From Cupriavidus respiraculi (GTDB lineage: Bacteria > Pseudomonadota > Gammaproteobacteria > Burkholderiales > Burkholderiaceae), in the NCBI RefSeq assembly GCF_914271545.1, contig NZ_CAJZAH010000006.1, forward strand, positions 157,134 to 221,133: a stretch of DNA of 64,000 nucleotides, read 5' to 3'. The notes under the pieces are model-generated. The model was not told the origin of the DNA. It worked only from the letters and a program-made list of their open reading frames with translations, and did not search any database. Below, piece by piece: positions 53,194 to 62,761 of this stretch. Each line of letters starts with the position of its first letter. Within the stretch, counting starts at the first letter, position 1. Position numbers and translations under genes: made by a program.

Positions 53194-56088
53194 ATGACGA
53201 CGTTGCGTTTCCGTCCCGGCCCCGATTTCCTGCCCAGCGCCGCCGCGGCCGCCTGGTATTTTCTCGACCGTTGCGCCGAAGGCGGGCGCGCGCCCGTGGC
53301 CCATGTGGTGGTGCCCACCGCCGCGCAGATCCCGGGCGTGCGGCAGGCGCTCGATGCCGCCGCGCGCGCGGCCGGCGCGCCGCGCCTGCTGCCGCGCGTG
53401 CTGACGCTGGGACACTGGCTGCTCGACTTCCCGCCCGAGCTGCTGGCCGGCGGCGGCCCCGTGCGCAGTCACGCGGCGCGCCTGCTGGCCGTGCAGCAGG
53501 CCATTCGCGGCCAGGACTGGTTGCGCCGCGCATTCGGCGCGCAGACCGAGCCGGCGGCGTGGGGGCTGGCGCAGACGCTGCTGACGGTGTGCGACGAACT
53601 GAGTGCGCGCTGGCTGGAAGACGCCGCCATCCGGGACGACGATGACGTGCTGGGCGACGACCGCGCGGCGTTGCTGCAAGGGGCGCTGGAGCGCACCTAC
53701 GCCCGGCTGTCCGAGCGCTTTCTCGGCGAGGAGGCCCGCATCGTGCTGGCCTTCTGGCAGTCGCTGTCGGGCCCCGACGATCCGCTGCCCGCGCGGCGCC
53801 GCGCCCTGCATGCGCTCGCACAGCATCTGGGCGGCCCGGTGATCTGGCTGGGGCCCACGCCGCCCGAACCGATCGAGGCCGCCTTCCTGCGCGCGGCGGG
53901 CGAACTGGTGCCGGTGCTGGAGATCGGCTACGACTGGTCGGGCGACACCGACGCGCCAAAGGCAAGCGCCGACTGGTACGACACGCTGCTGGCGCTGTGG
54001 CCGGAATGCCGCCAGCCGTCGGCGCCGTCCCGGCCCGTGGACCTCGCGCCGGTGCTTCCGGACGCGCGGCCGCGGATCCGCGTGATCGGCAGTGCCCGCT
54101 TCGAGGACGAGGCCATCGCGGCCGCCGATCAACTGGTGCAGTGGCTCAACGAGGGCCGCCGCAATCTCGCGCTGATCGCCCATGACCGCGTGGTCGCGCG
54201 CCGCGCGCGCGCCCTGCTGGCGCGGGCCGGCGCGCCGGTGCGCGACGAGACCGGCTGGAAGCTGTCCACCACGCGCGCCGCCGCGGCGCTGATGCGCTGG
54301 TTCGATGTGGTGGCGCAGGACGGCGACACCGCCGCGCTGCTCGATCTGCTCAAGAGCCCATTCTGCTTGCCGGCGCATCCGTTGCGCGGCGCTGCCATCG
54401 CGGCGATCGAGCGGCAGGTGCGCCGCGACGGCATCACCGGTGGCTGGCAGCGGCTGCAGCAGCGCTTCGCCCCGGTGCGCGCGGTGCAGGCCGCCCATGA
54501 AGCGCGCGACGCCGGCACCGACGAGGACCAGCGCCAGGCCGCGCACGCGGCGGCCTGCGAGCTGATAGGACAACTGGCGCAGCAGGCGCGGGCATGGCCA
54601 CGGGGCCTCGCGCAGCGGCCGGTGGCCTTCTGGCTCGAGCGGCTCGACCAGAGCCTCGATGCGCTGGGCATGCGCGCGGCGCTGGCCGCCGACGATGCCG
54701 GCCAGCAACTGCTCGATGCGCTGGCCGGGTTGGCCGAGCTGCCGCGCGACGAGGCCGGGGCCACGCTGGGTCTGGCCGAATTTCGCGCGATGCTGTCCGC
54801 CATGCTGGAGTCCGTCGCCTACAAGGAGCCGGCCGCGCAGAGCGCGGCGCGCATTACCATCCTGCCGCTGAACGGCGCGCGCATGCGCCGTTTCGATGGC
54901 GTGGTCGTCGTGGGTTGCGACGACGCGCAACTGCCGTCGACCGCCGCGGAGCTGATGTTCTTCTCCAACCAGATGCGGCGCGAACTGGGGCTGGAGGACC
55001 GCGAGGCGCGCTTCGCGCAGCAGGCGCGCGATCTCGCGGAGGTGCTGCTCAACAACGACGACGTGGTGCTGACCTGGCAGCGCTTCGGCGGCCGTGGCGA
55101 GCCCAAGCATGTCTCCGGATGGCTGGAGCGGCTGTCGGCCCACGCGCAGCGCGCGGGCGAGACGATCGAGGCGAGCGTCGCCCCGGCGTGCCACGAGACG
55201 CAGGCCCATCCGGGCGGCATGCCGGCGCCCGCGGCCCCGGAACTGGTGCCCGAGCGCTGGTCGGCGCAGGCGTACAACATGCTGCGGCGCTGCCCCTACC
55301 AGTTCTTCGCCGGGCGCATGCTGGGCCTGTCGGGACTGGAGGAGGTCAACGACGATCTGGAAAAGCGCGATATCGGCGAACTGCTGCACCAGATCCTGAT
55401 GCGCTACCACCGCGAGGCCGAGCAGCAGGGCCTGCGCGACGATACCGCCCGCGCGGCGCGGCTGGCGCAGATCTCCGACGAAGTGTTCGGCGCGCTGACG
55501 GCGCAGGACGGCAATGCCATCGGCTATCACCGCCGCTGGCGCGAGGTGATCCCGTCCTATATCGCCTGGCAGGCCGCGCGCGAGGCGCAGGGCTGGTTCT
55601 TCCGCGCCGGCGAACTGGATGCCGGCGTCGATCTGGCCATGCCGGACGGCCAGCCGATCCGGCTGCATGGGCGCATCGACCGCCTGGATCAGGGCCGCGA
55701 CGGCAGCCATGCCGTGCTCGACTACAAGACGCAGAGCGCGACGCGCCTGAAGCGCAAGGCGCGCGAGATCGAGGAGGACTGTCAGCTGCCGTTCTACGGC
55801 CTGCTGCGTGCCGATGCCCATGTGGGCAGCTGGGTCGCGCTCGAAGGCGCGGGGAACGACGGCGGCGCGGCCGCGCAGCGCGAAGTGTCCCTGCCCGAAT
55901 TCGACGATGCGGTGGCATGGCTGGAGCGCCAGTTGCGCGATGACGTGATGCGCCTGCGCGGCGGCGCGAAACTGGCGGCGTTCGGCGATGCCGGCGCCTG
56001 TACCTATTGCAACGCCCGCGGCCTGTGCCGCAAGGGCTTTTGGGAGTCGACCGCCTTGCCGGACGATCTGGGAGGGCCAGCCGCATGA
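53194..56088 (+). CDS. addB: AddB-like exonuclease subunit (PD-(D/E)XK, iron-sulfur)
   Basis: A 964-residue partner of AddA for double-strand end processing. The N-terminal half is a degenerate helicase-like region without a usable Walker A. The C-terminal nuclease has GRIDRLDQGRDGSHAVLDYK (the PD-(D/E)XK core). A Cys in MLRRCPYQFFAGRM plus three in CTYCNARGLC near the end fit the four-Cys [4Fe-4S] staple of AddB nucleases. ATG 53194 gives the start TTLRFRPGPDFLPSAAAAAW. The stop overlaps addA (ATGA). Confidence 0.9.
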   Translation: MTTLRFRPGPDFLPSAAAAAWYFLDRCAEGGRAPVAHVVVPTAAQIPGVRQALDAAARAAGAPRLLPRVLTLGHWLLDFPPELLAGGGPVRSHAARLLAVQQAIRGQDWLRRAFGAQTEPAAWGLAQTLLTVCDELSARWLEDAAIRDDDDVLGDDRAALLQGALERTYARLSERFLGEEARIVLAFWQSLSGPDDPLPARRRALHALAQHLGGPVIWLGPTPPEPIEAAFLRAAGELVPVLEIGYDWSGDTDAPKASADWYDTLLALWPECRQPSAPSRPVDLAPVLPDARPRIRVIGSARFEDEAIAAADQLVQWLNEGRRNLALIAHDRVVARRARALLARAGAPVRDETGWKLSTTRAAAALMRWFDVVAQDGDTAALLDLLKSPFCLPAHPLRGAAIAAIERQVRRDGITGGWQRLQQRFAPVRAVQAAHEARDAGTDEDQRQAAHAAACELIGQLAQQARAWPRGLAQRPVAFWLERLDQSLDALGMRAALAADDAGQQLLDALAGLAELPRDEAGATLGLAEFRAMLSAMLESVAYKEPAAQSAARITILPLNGARMRRFDGVVVVGCDDAQLPSTAAELMFFSNQMRRELGLEDREARFAQQARDLAEVLLNNDDVVLTWQRFGGRGEPKHVSGWLERLSAHAQRAGETIEASVAPACHETQAHPGGMPAPAAPELVPERWSAQAYNMLRRCPYQFFAGRMLGLSGLEEVNDDLEKRDIGELLHQILMRYHREAEQQGLRDDTARAARLAQISDEVFGALTAQDGNAIGYHRRWREVIPSYIAWQAAREAQGWFFRAGELDAGVDLAMPDGQPIRLHGRIDRLDQGRDGSHAVLDYKTQSATRLKRKAREIEEDCQLPFYGLLRADAHVGSWVALEGAGNDGGAAAQREVSLPEFDDAVAWLERQLRDDVMRLRGGAKLAAFGDAGACTYCNARGLCRKGFWESTALPDDLGGPAA

Positions 56089-59000
56089 CGGTGCATGCCT
56101 ATCTGCGCGATGGCGCACCGGTGGCCGAGGCCGATTTCACCCGCGCGGCCTGCGACCCGGCCAGTTCGGTGGTGGTCGAGGCGTGCGCGGGCAGCGGCAA
56201 GACATGGCTGCTGGTGGCACGGCTGGTGCGGCTGCTGCTGGCGGGCGCCGATCCCGGCCAGATCCTGGCCATCACTTTCACGCGCAAGGCCGCCGAGGAA
56301 ATGCGCGAACGCCTGCTCGAGGTGCTGGCGCAGCTGGCGAATGACGACGAGGCCGCGGTGGTGGCCGCGCTGATGCAGCGGGGCATGAGCGCCGAGGCGG
56401 CGCAGGCCGCGCTGCCGCGCGCCCGCGCGCTGCATGCGCGCGTGCTGGCGTCGCCGGGCCGCATGGCCATCGATACCTTCCACGGCTGGTTCGGCACCCT
56501 GCTGCGCGGCGCGCCGCTGGCCTCGGGCATCGTGCCGGGCGCCGCGCTGCGCGAGGACGCGCTGCGCATGAAGCGCGAGGCGTGGGCGCCGTTCTGGCGC
56601 GCGCTGGCGCTGCCCCAGCATGCGGAATTGCGCGCCGCCTACGAACGGCTGGTCGATGCCATCGGCGAATTTTCCGCGCGCGGCCTGCTCGACGCGATGT
56701 TTCATGCGCGCAGCGAATGGCTGGCCTTCCGCGAGGTGGCGGACCCCGCCGCGGCGCTGGCCGCCGATCTCGGCGAGGACGCCACCATCGACGTACTGGC
56801 GGTCGCGCTGGCCGACGAGGCGTGGCTGGAAAGCCTGCAAGGCATGGCCACGCGGCTGGGCGCGGGCGGCAAGACGGAGCAGAACCATGCCGCGCGCATC
56901 GCCGACGGGCTCGCCGCCGTGCGCGCGTGGCGCGAGGCGGGCTCGCAGTCCGGCAAGCCCGCCGAGCGCGCCTTCGCGGCGCTGTGGTCGGCGTTCTGCA
57001 CGGCCACCGGGGAAGCGCGTTCGATCCGGCGCACCGCGGGCCTGGCCAAGGCCGCCGGCGGCGACGCGATGGTGGACGCGCTGGTGGCCGAGCACGGCGA
57101 CATTTGCGCGGCGCTGCGCGAGCTGTCCGAACGCCGCTGCGAAGCCGCCGTGCTGGCGGTGAACCGCGACCTGTACGTGCTGGGCGACGCGCTGCTGTCG
57201 CGCTACCAGCACCACAAGTCCGAACAGCGCGCGATGGACTTCGCCGATCTCGAATGGCTGGCCGCGCGGCTGATGGCGGACGAGGACACCGCCACCTATC
57301 TGCAGGTGCGCCTCGATGCGCGCTACCGCCATCTGCTGCTGGACGAATTCCAGGACACCAACCCGCTGCAATGGCGCATCCTGCAGGGCTGGCTGGCCGG
57401 CTACCAGGACCAGAGCGAACGCCCCACGGTGTTTCTGGTGGGCGATCCCAAGCAGTCCATCTATCGCTTCCGCCGCGCCGATGCGCGCCTGTTCGATACG
57501 GCGCGCGAAATGCTGCAGGAGCAGTTCGGCGCCACCGTGCTGCGCACCAATCGCACGCGCCGCAACAGCCCCGAGGTGCTGGCCTGGGTCAACGCGGTGT
57601 TCGATGGCGCGCGCGCCGAGGGCCGCTATCCGCTCTACGACACGCAGACCACGGCGCTGACCGCGCCCGGCGGCCCGGTGTGGATACTGCCGCTGGTGGC
57701 GCCGGCCACCGAGCTGGAGTCGGCGGGGAACGCCGAGGGGGGCGAAGACAGCGCGAAGGCCGACGCGGGCGCCGCGGCCGCCGAGGCGGCGTCTTCCCGC
57801 GACACGCTGACGCAGCCGCGCGCGCAGCTCGGGGACTCGTTGCGCTTCGAGGAGGGGCGTCGCGTGGCGGCATGGCTGCGCCATCTGCGCGAGACGGTGG
57901 CGGTGCCCGAGGGCGACGCCTCGCGGCCGGCGCGCTGGAGCGATTTCTACCTGCTGGTGCGCCGCAAGACCCATCTGGCCGACTACGAGCGCGCGTTCCG
58001 CGAGGCCGGCGTGCCGTGCCTGAGCCCGCGCCGCGGCGGGCTGCTGGCGACCCTCGAGGCGTTGGACTTGTCCGCGCTGCTGGCCTTCCTGATGACGCCC
58101 GAATCGGACCTGGATCTGGCCCACGTGCTCAAGAGCCCACTGGTGGGCGCCACCGACGAGGACCTGCGGCTCGTCGCGCGCCTCGAAGGCGAGGGCGGCT
58201 GGTGGGCAAGGCTGACGTCGACGCCGCTGCCGGCGCACGCGTCCATCGCGCTGCGCGACGGCATCGCGCGGCTGGCCCACTGGCTGCGCATCGCGCCGCA
58301 CCGGCCGGTGCACGATCTGATCGACCACATCTATCACGGCGGCGAGGTGCGCCGCCGCTATGCCGAGGCCGCGCCGGCGGAGATCCGCGAGCAGGTGCTG
58401 GCCAATCTCGATGCGTTTCTGAAGCTGTCGCTCGACCTGGACGGCGGCCGCTATCCGAGCCTGCCGAAGTTCATCGACGAGCTGCAGGCGATCCGCCGCG
58501 GCGACGAAGCGGAAAGCCCGGACGAGGGCGGCATGGGAGACCAGGGCGACAGTATCGACGAGGCGGTGGAGGACCAGGCCGCCGACGATGCGGCGGGGTC
58601 CCTCGACGCCGTGCATATCCTGACCGTGCATGCGGCCAAGGGGCTGGAGGCGCCGTTCGTGGTACTGCTCGACGCCAACCATAGCGAGCCGGCGCCGGAC
58701 CGTGCCGGCATCCTGATCGACTGGCCGCCGTCGTCGCCGGCGCCCGTGCACTTCTCCGCCTACGGCAAGCGCAGCGAGCGCGGACGCGCTCGCTGCGCGC
58801 GCTTCGAGGCCGAGGCGGCGCTGGCCGAGCGCGAGAATTGGAACCTGCTGTACGTGGCGATGACGCGCGCGCGCCAGGGTCTGCTGGTCAGCGGCGTGCA
58901 GCGCGGCAAGGCCAATGGCCGCGCGTCGGGCGACGAGCCCGGCGCCGAGGTGGCCGGCAGCTGGTATGTGCGGCTGCAGGCGGCGGGCACGGGGGAGACG

Positions 59001-59720
59001 ATCGAGGCCTACCCGCCGCGCTCCGCGCAGTGGCGCGTGGACGCCGGGCGCGACGACGGCCGCGTGCGCTACACCGACTTCCGCGTGCGTTTCCACGATG
59101 CCGGCGACGCGCTCGCGCCCGTGCCCATGCGCGGCGACGCGGACGAGCAGGCGGATGGCGACGCGGTCCTGGAAGAGGAAATCGTGTTCGACGCCGCGGC
59201 GGCCAGGCACGGCGAACTGGTGCACGCACTGCTGGAGCGGATCACGCGCTATCCCGGCGCGTTCGACGCGGTGCCCGATACCGATACGGTGATGCGCTGG
59301 TTCCCGCTGGCCGGCGTCGCGACCGCCGAGGCGCGCGCCCAGTGGCGCGAGCAGGTGCATGCCGCCGTGCAGGCCGCGCAGACCATGCTGGCTGCGCCCG
59401 CGCTGCGGCCCATGCTGTTCCCGGGTCCGGAGGCGGATGCACGCAACGAGGTCGAACTCTATGACGCGCGCGGCCGGCTGCTGCGCATCGATCGCCTGAT
59501 CCACTATCCGGACCGCATCGTCATCGTCGACTACAAGCTGCGGCTGCTGCCGCAGGAGCACGCCAGCTACGCAGCGCAACTGCGGCGGTACGAGGCCGCG
59601 GTGCGGCCGATGTTCCCGGGCAAGCGCGTCGAGTCCGGCGTGGCGACGGCCGATGGGGCATGGATAGCGGTGGAGAATCTGGTGGCCACGCCGCTGGCGC
59701 GGCAGGCTTCGCTGTTCTGA
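56085..59720 (+). CDS. addA: AddA-like helicase/nuclease (UvrD/RecB family)
   Basis: A 1211-residue SF1A helicase-nuclease. Walker A EACAGSGKTWLLVARL, motif Ia AITFTRKAAEEMRERL, motif II LLLDEFQDTNPLQW, motif III FLVGDPKQSIYRFRRAD, motif V HAAKGLEAPFVVLLD and motif VI LLYVAMTRARQGL are all intact. The C-terminal nuclease core RLIHYPDRIVIVDYKLR is present. With AddB it resects broken DNA for RecA. It starts within the addB stop (ATGA), so both subunits are co-translated. Confidence 0.93.
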   Translation: MTVHAYLRDGAPVAEADFTRAACDPASSVVVEACAGSGKTWLLVARLVRLLLAGADPGQILAITFTRKAAEEMRERLLEVLAQLANDDEAAVVAALMQRGMSAEAAQAALPRARALHARVLASPGRMAIDTFHGWFGTLLRGAPLASGIVPGAALREDALRMKREAWAPFWRALALPQHAELRAAYERLVDAIGEFSARGLLDAMFHARSEWLAFREVADPAAALAADLGEDATIDVLAVALADEAWLESLQGMATRLGAGGKTEQNHAARIADGLAAVRAWREAGSQSGKPAERAFAALWSAFCTATGEARSIRRTAGLAKAAGGDAMVDALVAEHGDICAALRELSERRCEAAVLAVNRDLYVLGDALLSRYQHHKSEQRAMDFADLEWLAARLMADEDTATYLQVRLDARYRHLLLDEFQDTNPLQWRILQGWLAGYQDQSERPTVFLVGDPKQSIYRFRRADARLFDTAREMLQEQFGATVLRTNRTRRNSPEVLAWVNAVFDGARAEGRYPLYDTQTTALTAPGGPVWILPLVAPATELESAGNAEGGEDSAKADAGAAAAEAASSRDTLTQPRAQLGDSLRFEEGRRVAAWLRHLRETVAVPEGDASRPARWSDFYLLVRRKTHLADYERAFREAGVPCLSPRRGGLLATLEALDLSALLAFLMTPESDLDLAHVLKSPLVGATDEDLRLVARLEGEGGWWARLTSTPLPAHASIALRDGIARLAHWLRIAPHRPVHDLIDHIYHGGEVRRRYAEAAPAEIREQVLANLDAFLKLSLDLDGGRYPSLPKFIDELQAIRRGDEAESPDEGGMGDQGDSIDEAVEDQAADDAAGSLDAVHILTVHAAKGLEAPFVVLLDANHSEPAPDRAGILIDWPPSSPAPVHFSAYGKRSERGRARCARFEAEAALAERENWNLLYVAMTRARQGLLVSGVQRGKANGRASGDEPGAEVAGSWYVRLQAAGTGETIEAYPPRSAQWRVDAGRDDGRVRYTDFRVRFHDAGDALAPVPMRGDADEQADGDAVLEEEIVFDAAAARHGELVHALLERITRYPGAFDAVPDTDTVMRWFPLAGVATAEARAQWREQVHAAVQAAQTMLAAPALRPMLFPGPEADARNEVELYDARGRLLRIDRLIHYPDRIVIVDYKLRLLPQEHASYAAQLRRYEAAVRPMFPGKRVESGVATADGAWIAVENLVATPLARQASLF

Positions 59721-60172
59721 GGGAAGGCGGGCGCGGGACGGGGCGGCATGTTGGGACTAACATGTCGCTCAAGGCGCCGGTTCGCGACGCGTGAAGCCAC
59801 CGCGCGGCCGTTGGGCGGCCAATGGGCGGCCAATGCGCGTGCGCGGGATGCAAAGGCAAAGCGGGGGATGAACGGACGAACGGAAGAAGGGGGACGAGCC
59901 TGACCCTCGGCACTGATGGAAAACGGCTATGGCTGCTTCGTTCCCGACCTGACCAGGTTGACCGCGCCACCATGCGAGGAGGCCCGTCCGGTGCGCATTG
60001 TAACCCAGAGCGTAAGAGTCGCGCCAGAAATGCTTGGCATTGCGCGATTCGGGCAAGGAAATGGCGCGACGAAGCGGGCGGGATGAAGCGGGCGCGACGA
60101 AGCGGACATGCGGGCCGGCGTCCGCGGCCGGTCAGCACGGCCCGCGTTCCACGTGATGGAGAACGGTAAGCG
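59721..60172. other. Region between addA and nrdJ holding 4.5S RNA
   Basis: It contains the 4.5S RNA gene on the minus strand. Close to addA there is a hairpin CATGTT/AACATG (59747-59764) without a T-run and a tandem duplication of the 11-mer GGGCGGCCAAT (59813-59834). Near nrdJ three variants of GAYGAAGCGG lie at about 60067-60104. No protein gene is seen. Confidence 0.6.
59893..59988 (-). ncRNA. ffs: 4.5S RNA of the signal recognition particle (small type)
   Basis: The minus strand reads GGTCAGGTCGGGAACGAAGCAGCC (given in parts: GGTCAGGTCG, GGAA tetraloop, CGAAGCAGCC), the Ffh-binding hairpin of SRP RNA. The ends GACGGGCC and GGCTCGTC pair, and GGGCCT..CCTCG matches CGAGGGTCAGGCTC further along the stem. 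Total length is about 96 nt, as expected. A TACAAT -10 lies at 59997-60002 on the minus strand, just before the 5' end. The closing pair of the loop stem differs from E. coli but keeps pairing. It is near dnaX, as in related bacteria. Confidence 0.92.
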
Positions 60173-62677
60173 ATGAATGCCAACGACCAGATGATCCATG
60201 CCGGCATGCCGGCGCAGGAAATCTCCACCGAGGTACTGCTGGAGAAGTACGCCAAGGACGGCGAGACCAGCATCGCGCAGGTCCGCGCGCGCGTCGCGCG
60301 GGCATTGGCCGAGGCCGAGGCGCCGGACCAGCGCGAAGCCTGGACCCAGCGCTTTCTCGAAGCGCAGCAGAACGGCTTCGTGCCCGCGGGGCGGATCGCG
60401 TCGGCCGCGGGTACGGGCATCCAGGCCACGCTGATCAACTGCTTCGTGCAGCCGGTCGGCGATTCGGTGTCGGAGCCGCGGGACGGCAAGCCCAGCATCT
60501 ACAGCGCGGTGGCGCAGGCCGCCGAGACCATGCGGCGCGGCGGCGGCGTGGGCTACGACTTCTCCGCCATCCGCCCCGCGGGTGCGCTGGTGCGCGGCAC
60601 CCATTCGCGCGCGTCGGGACCGGTCTCGTTCATGAAGGTGTTCGACGCCTCGTGCGCGACCGTCGAGTCGGCCGGCTCGCGGCGCGGCGCGCAGATGGGC
60701 GTGCTGCGCGCGGACCATCCCGATATCGAAACCTTCATCCATGCCAAGGACAATGGCGAGCTGACCAACTTCAATATCTCGATCGGCGTCAGCGATGCCT
60801 TCATGCAGGCAGTCGAGGCGGACGGCGAGGTTGAGCTGGTGCACGAAGCCGAGCCCGGCGCCGACGCCATCGCGGCCGGGGCCACGCGCCGCGCCGACGG
60901 CATGTGGGTCTACCGGCGCGTGCCCGCGCGGCAACTGTGGGACCAGGTCATGCAGGCCACCTACGATCATGCCGAGCCGGGCATCCTGTTCCTGTCCCAT
61001 ATCAACGACGACAACAACCTGTACTACTGCGAACGCATCGAGGCCACCAATCCGTGCGCGGAGCAGCCGCTGCCCTCGTATGGCTGCTGCGACCTGGGCT
61101 CGATCGACCTGACGCGCTTCGTGCGCCAGCCGTTTGCCGCCGACGCGGAATTCGACTTCGACGCCTTTGCGCAGGTGGTGCGCGTGGCGGTGCGCATGCT
61201 CGACAACGTGCTCGACATCACGTTCTGGCCGCTGCCGGAGCAGCGTGCCGAGGCGATGGCCAAGCGCCGCATCGGGCTCGGCTTTCTCGGCCTGGGCAGC
61301 GCGCTGGTGATGCTGGGCATCCGCTACGACAGCGAGGCGGGACGCGAACTGGCCGCGCGCATCGCGCAGACCATGCGCGACACCGCCTATCTGGCCTCGA
61401 CCGGACTGGCGCGCGAAAAGGGCGCGTTCCCGCTGTACGACGCCGACGCCTATCTGCGCGGCGGTTTCGTGGCCCGCCTGCCGGAGGCGGTGCGCGCCGC
61501 GATCCGCCGCGATGGCATCCGCAATTCGCACCTGCTGTCCATCGCGCCCACCGGCACCATCACGCTGGCGTTCGCCGACAACGCCTCGAACGGCATCGAG
61601 CCCGCGTTCTCGTGGACCTACAGCCGCCGCAAGCGCATGGCCGACGACAGCTACAAGGTGTTCGAGGTGGCCGACCACGCGTGGCGCCTGTACCGGCATC
61701 TGGGCGGCGACGTCGCGCAGTTGCCCGACAGCTTCGTGACCGCGCTGCAGATGTCCGCGCTGGACCATATGAAGATGCTGGAGGCCGTGCAGCCCTATGT
61801 CGACACCAGCATCAGCAAGACCGTCAACGTGCCCGAGGACTATCCGTACGAAGCCTTCCGCAACCTGTACTTCGAGGCGTGGAAGGCGGGACTGAAGGGG
61901 CTGGCGACCTACCGGCCCAACAGCGTGCTGGGCGCGGTGCTGTCGGTGCCCGCGCCCGCCGGTTCGTCCGCCGGCCCGGGCGCGCCCGCCGACGATCCGC
62001 TGCGCCGGCCCTTCGAAAGCCGGCCGCTGGGCGACCTGGAGGGTGTCACGTCCAAGGTCGAGTACCTGACGTACGAGGGGCACAAGACGGTCTACCTGAC
62101 CGTCAACTTCATGCGCGTGAGCGGCTTCCACGACGGCCAGCCGGTCACCATCGAACGCCCGGTCGAGTTCTTCATGCCGGCCGGGCAGCGCAGCGAAGGG
62201 CAGCAGTGGATCACCTCCACCATGCGGCTGCTGTCGATGGTGGCGCGCTCGGGCGGCTCGATCGCCAAGGCCGTGGCCGACATGCGCAGCGTGGTGTGGG
62301 ACAAGGGCACGGTGCGCTACGGCGTGCTGACGCGGCAGGACGGCAGCGAGGTGCCGCGCTTTCACGACTCCGAGGTGGCCGCGATCGGCTACGCCCTGCA
62401 GCGCATCCTGATCAAGCGCGGCTTCCTGGACCCGGAAGGCGCGCAGGTGCCCGTGCCCACGCTGGCGGCCCGGCTCGCGCTGCGCGACGATGGCGGGACC
62501 GTGGACGACTTGGCGGCCGCGGCGCCGGGGCTGGCTACCGGCTCGTCGGCGCGCGCGATCGCCTCGCCCGGCGTGGGCTCCGGCAAGCCGTGCCCGGACT
62601 GCGGCGCGCATGCCCTGCACAAGGTCGACGGCTGCGCCAAGTGCGCCAACTGCGGGTATGTGGGGGAGTGCGGCTAG
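60173..62677 (+). CDS. nrdJ: Adenosylcobalamin-dependent (class II) ribonucleotide reductase
   Basis: An 834-residue class II RNR that makes deoxyribonucleotides with a B12-derived thiyl radical, with or without oxygen. The barrel has [15 protein letters not shown] (reducible Cys), [37 protein letters not shown] (radical Cys region) and the phosphate-binding [13 protein letters not shown]-terminal zinc-ribbon-like [20 protein letters not shown] plus CGYVGEC likely serves thioredoxin-dependent reduction. ATG 60173 follows GGTAAGCG. It lies between the 4.5S RNA and dnaX. Confidence 0.94.
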   Translation: MNANDQMIHAGMPAQEISTEVLLEKYAKDGETSIAQVRARVARALAEAEAPDQREAWTQRFLEAQQNGFVPAGRIASAAGTGIQATLINCFVQPVGDSVSEPRDGKPSIYSAVAQAAETMRRGGGVGYDFSAIRPAGALVRGTHSRASGPVSFMKVFDASCATVESAGSRRGAQMGVLRADHPDIETFIHAKDNGELTNFNISIGVSDAFMQAVEADGEVELVHEAEPGADAIAAGATRRADGMWVYRRVPARQLWDQVMQATYDHAEPGILFLSHINDDNNLYYCERIEATNPCAEQPLPSYGCCDLGSIDLTRFVRQPFAADAEFDFDAFAQVVRVAVRMLDNVLDITFWPLPEQRAEAMAKRRIGLGFLGLGSALVMLGIRYDSEAGRELAARIAQTMRDTAYLASTGLAREKGAFPLYDADAYLRGGFVARLPEAVRAAIRRDGIRNSHLLSIAPTGTITLAFADNASNGIEPAFSWTYSRRKRMADDSYKVFEVADHAWRLYRHLGGDVAQLPDSFVTALQMSALDHMKMLEAVQPYVDTSISKTVNVPEDYPYEAFRNLYFEAWKAGLKGLATYRPNSVLGAVLSVPAPAGSSAGPGAPADDPLRRPFESRPLGDLEGVTSKVEYLTYEGHKTVYLTVNFMRVSGFHDGQPVTIERPVEFFMPAGQRSEGQQWITSTMRLLSMVARSGGSIAKAVADMRSVVWDKGTVRYGVLTRQDGSEVPRFHDSEVAAIGYALQRILIKRGFLDPEGAQVPVPTLAARLALRDDGGTVDDLAAAAPGLATGSSARAIASPGVGSGKPCPDCGAHALHKVDGCAKCANCGYVGECG

Positions 62678-62746
62678 GCCGCGGGCGGGCGCGGGTCCGG
62701 CCGGGCCGGCATCGGCCCGAATCTCGCCGGGGCGGGGGCGCCCTTT

Positions 62747-62754
62747 GCTACAAT
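62747..62754 (+). promoter_or_regulatory. Extended -10 promoter of dnaX
   Basis: GCTACAAT with TG one base earlier (TTTGCTACAAT) resembles an extended -10. Transcription starting 7 nt after it would begin at about 62761, that is at the dnaX ATG itself. Confidence 0.5.
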
Positions 62755-62761
62755 CGCCGCC

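Noticed and set aside
56004-59579. Open frame of about 1191 codons on the minus strand opposite addA
   Set aside because: Same pattern of low-complexity antisense coding in high-GC DNA; addA carries all helicase motifs.
59813-59834. Tandem GGGCGGCCAAT pair and nearby short GC repeats as a possible CRISPR or repeat array
   Set aside because: Only two 11-bp copies without spacers; a local duplication.
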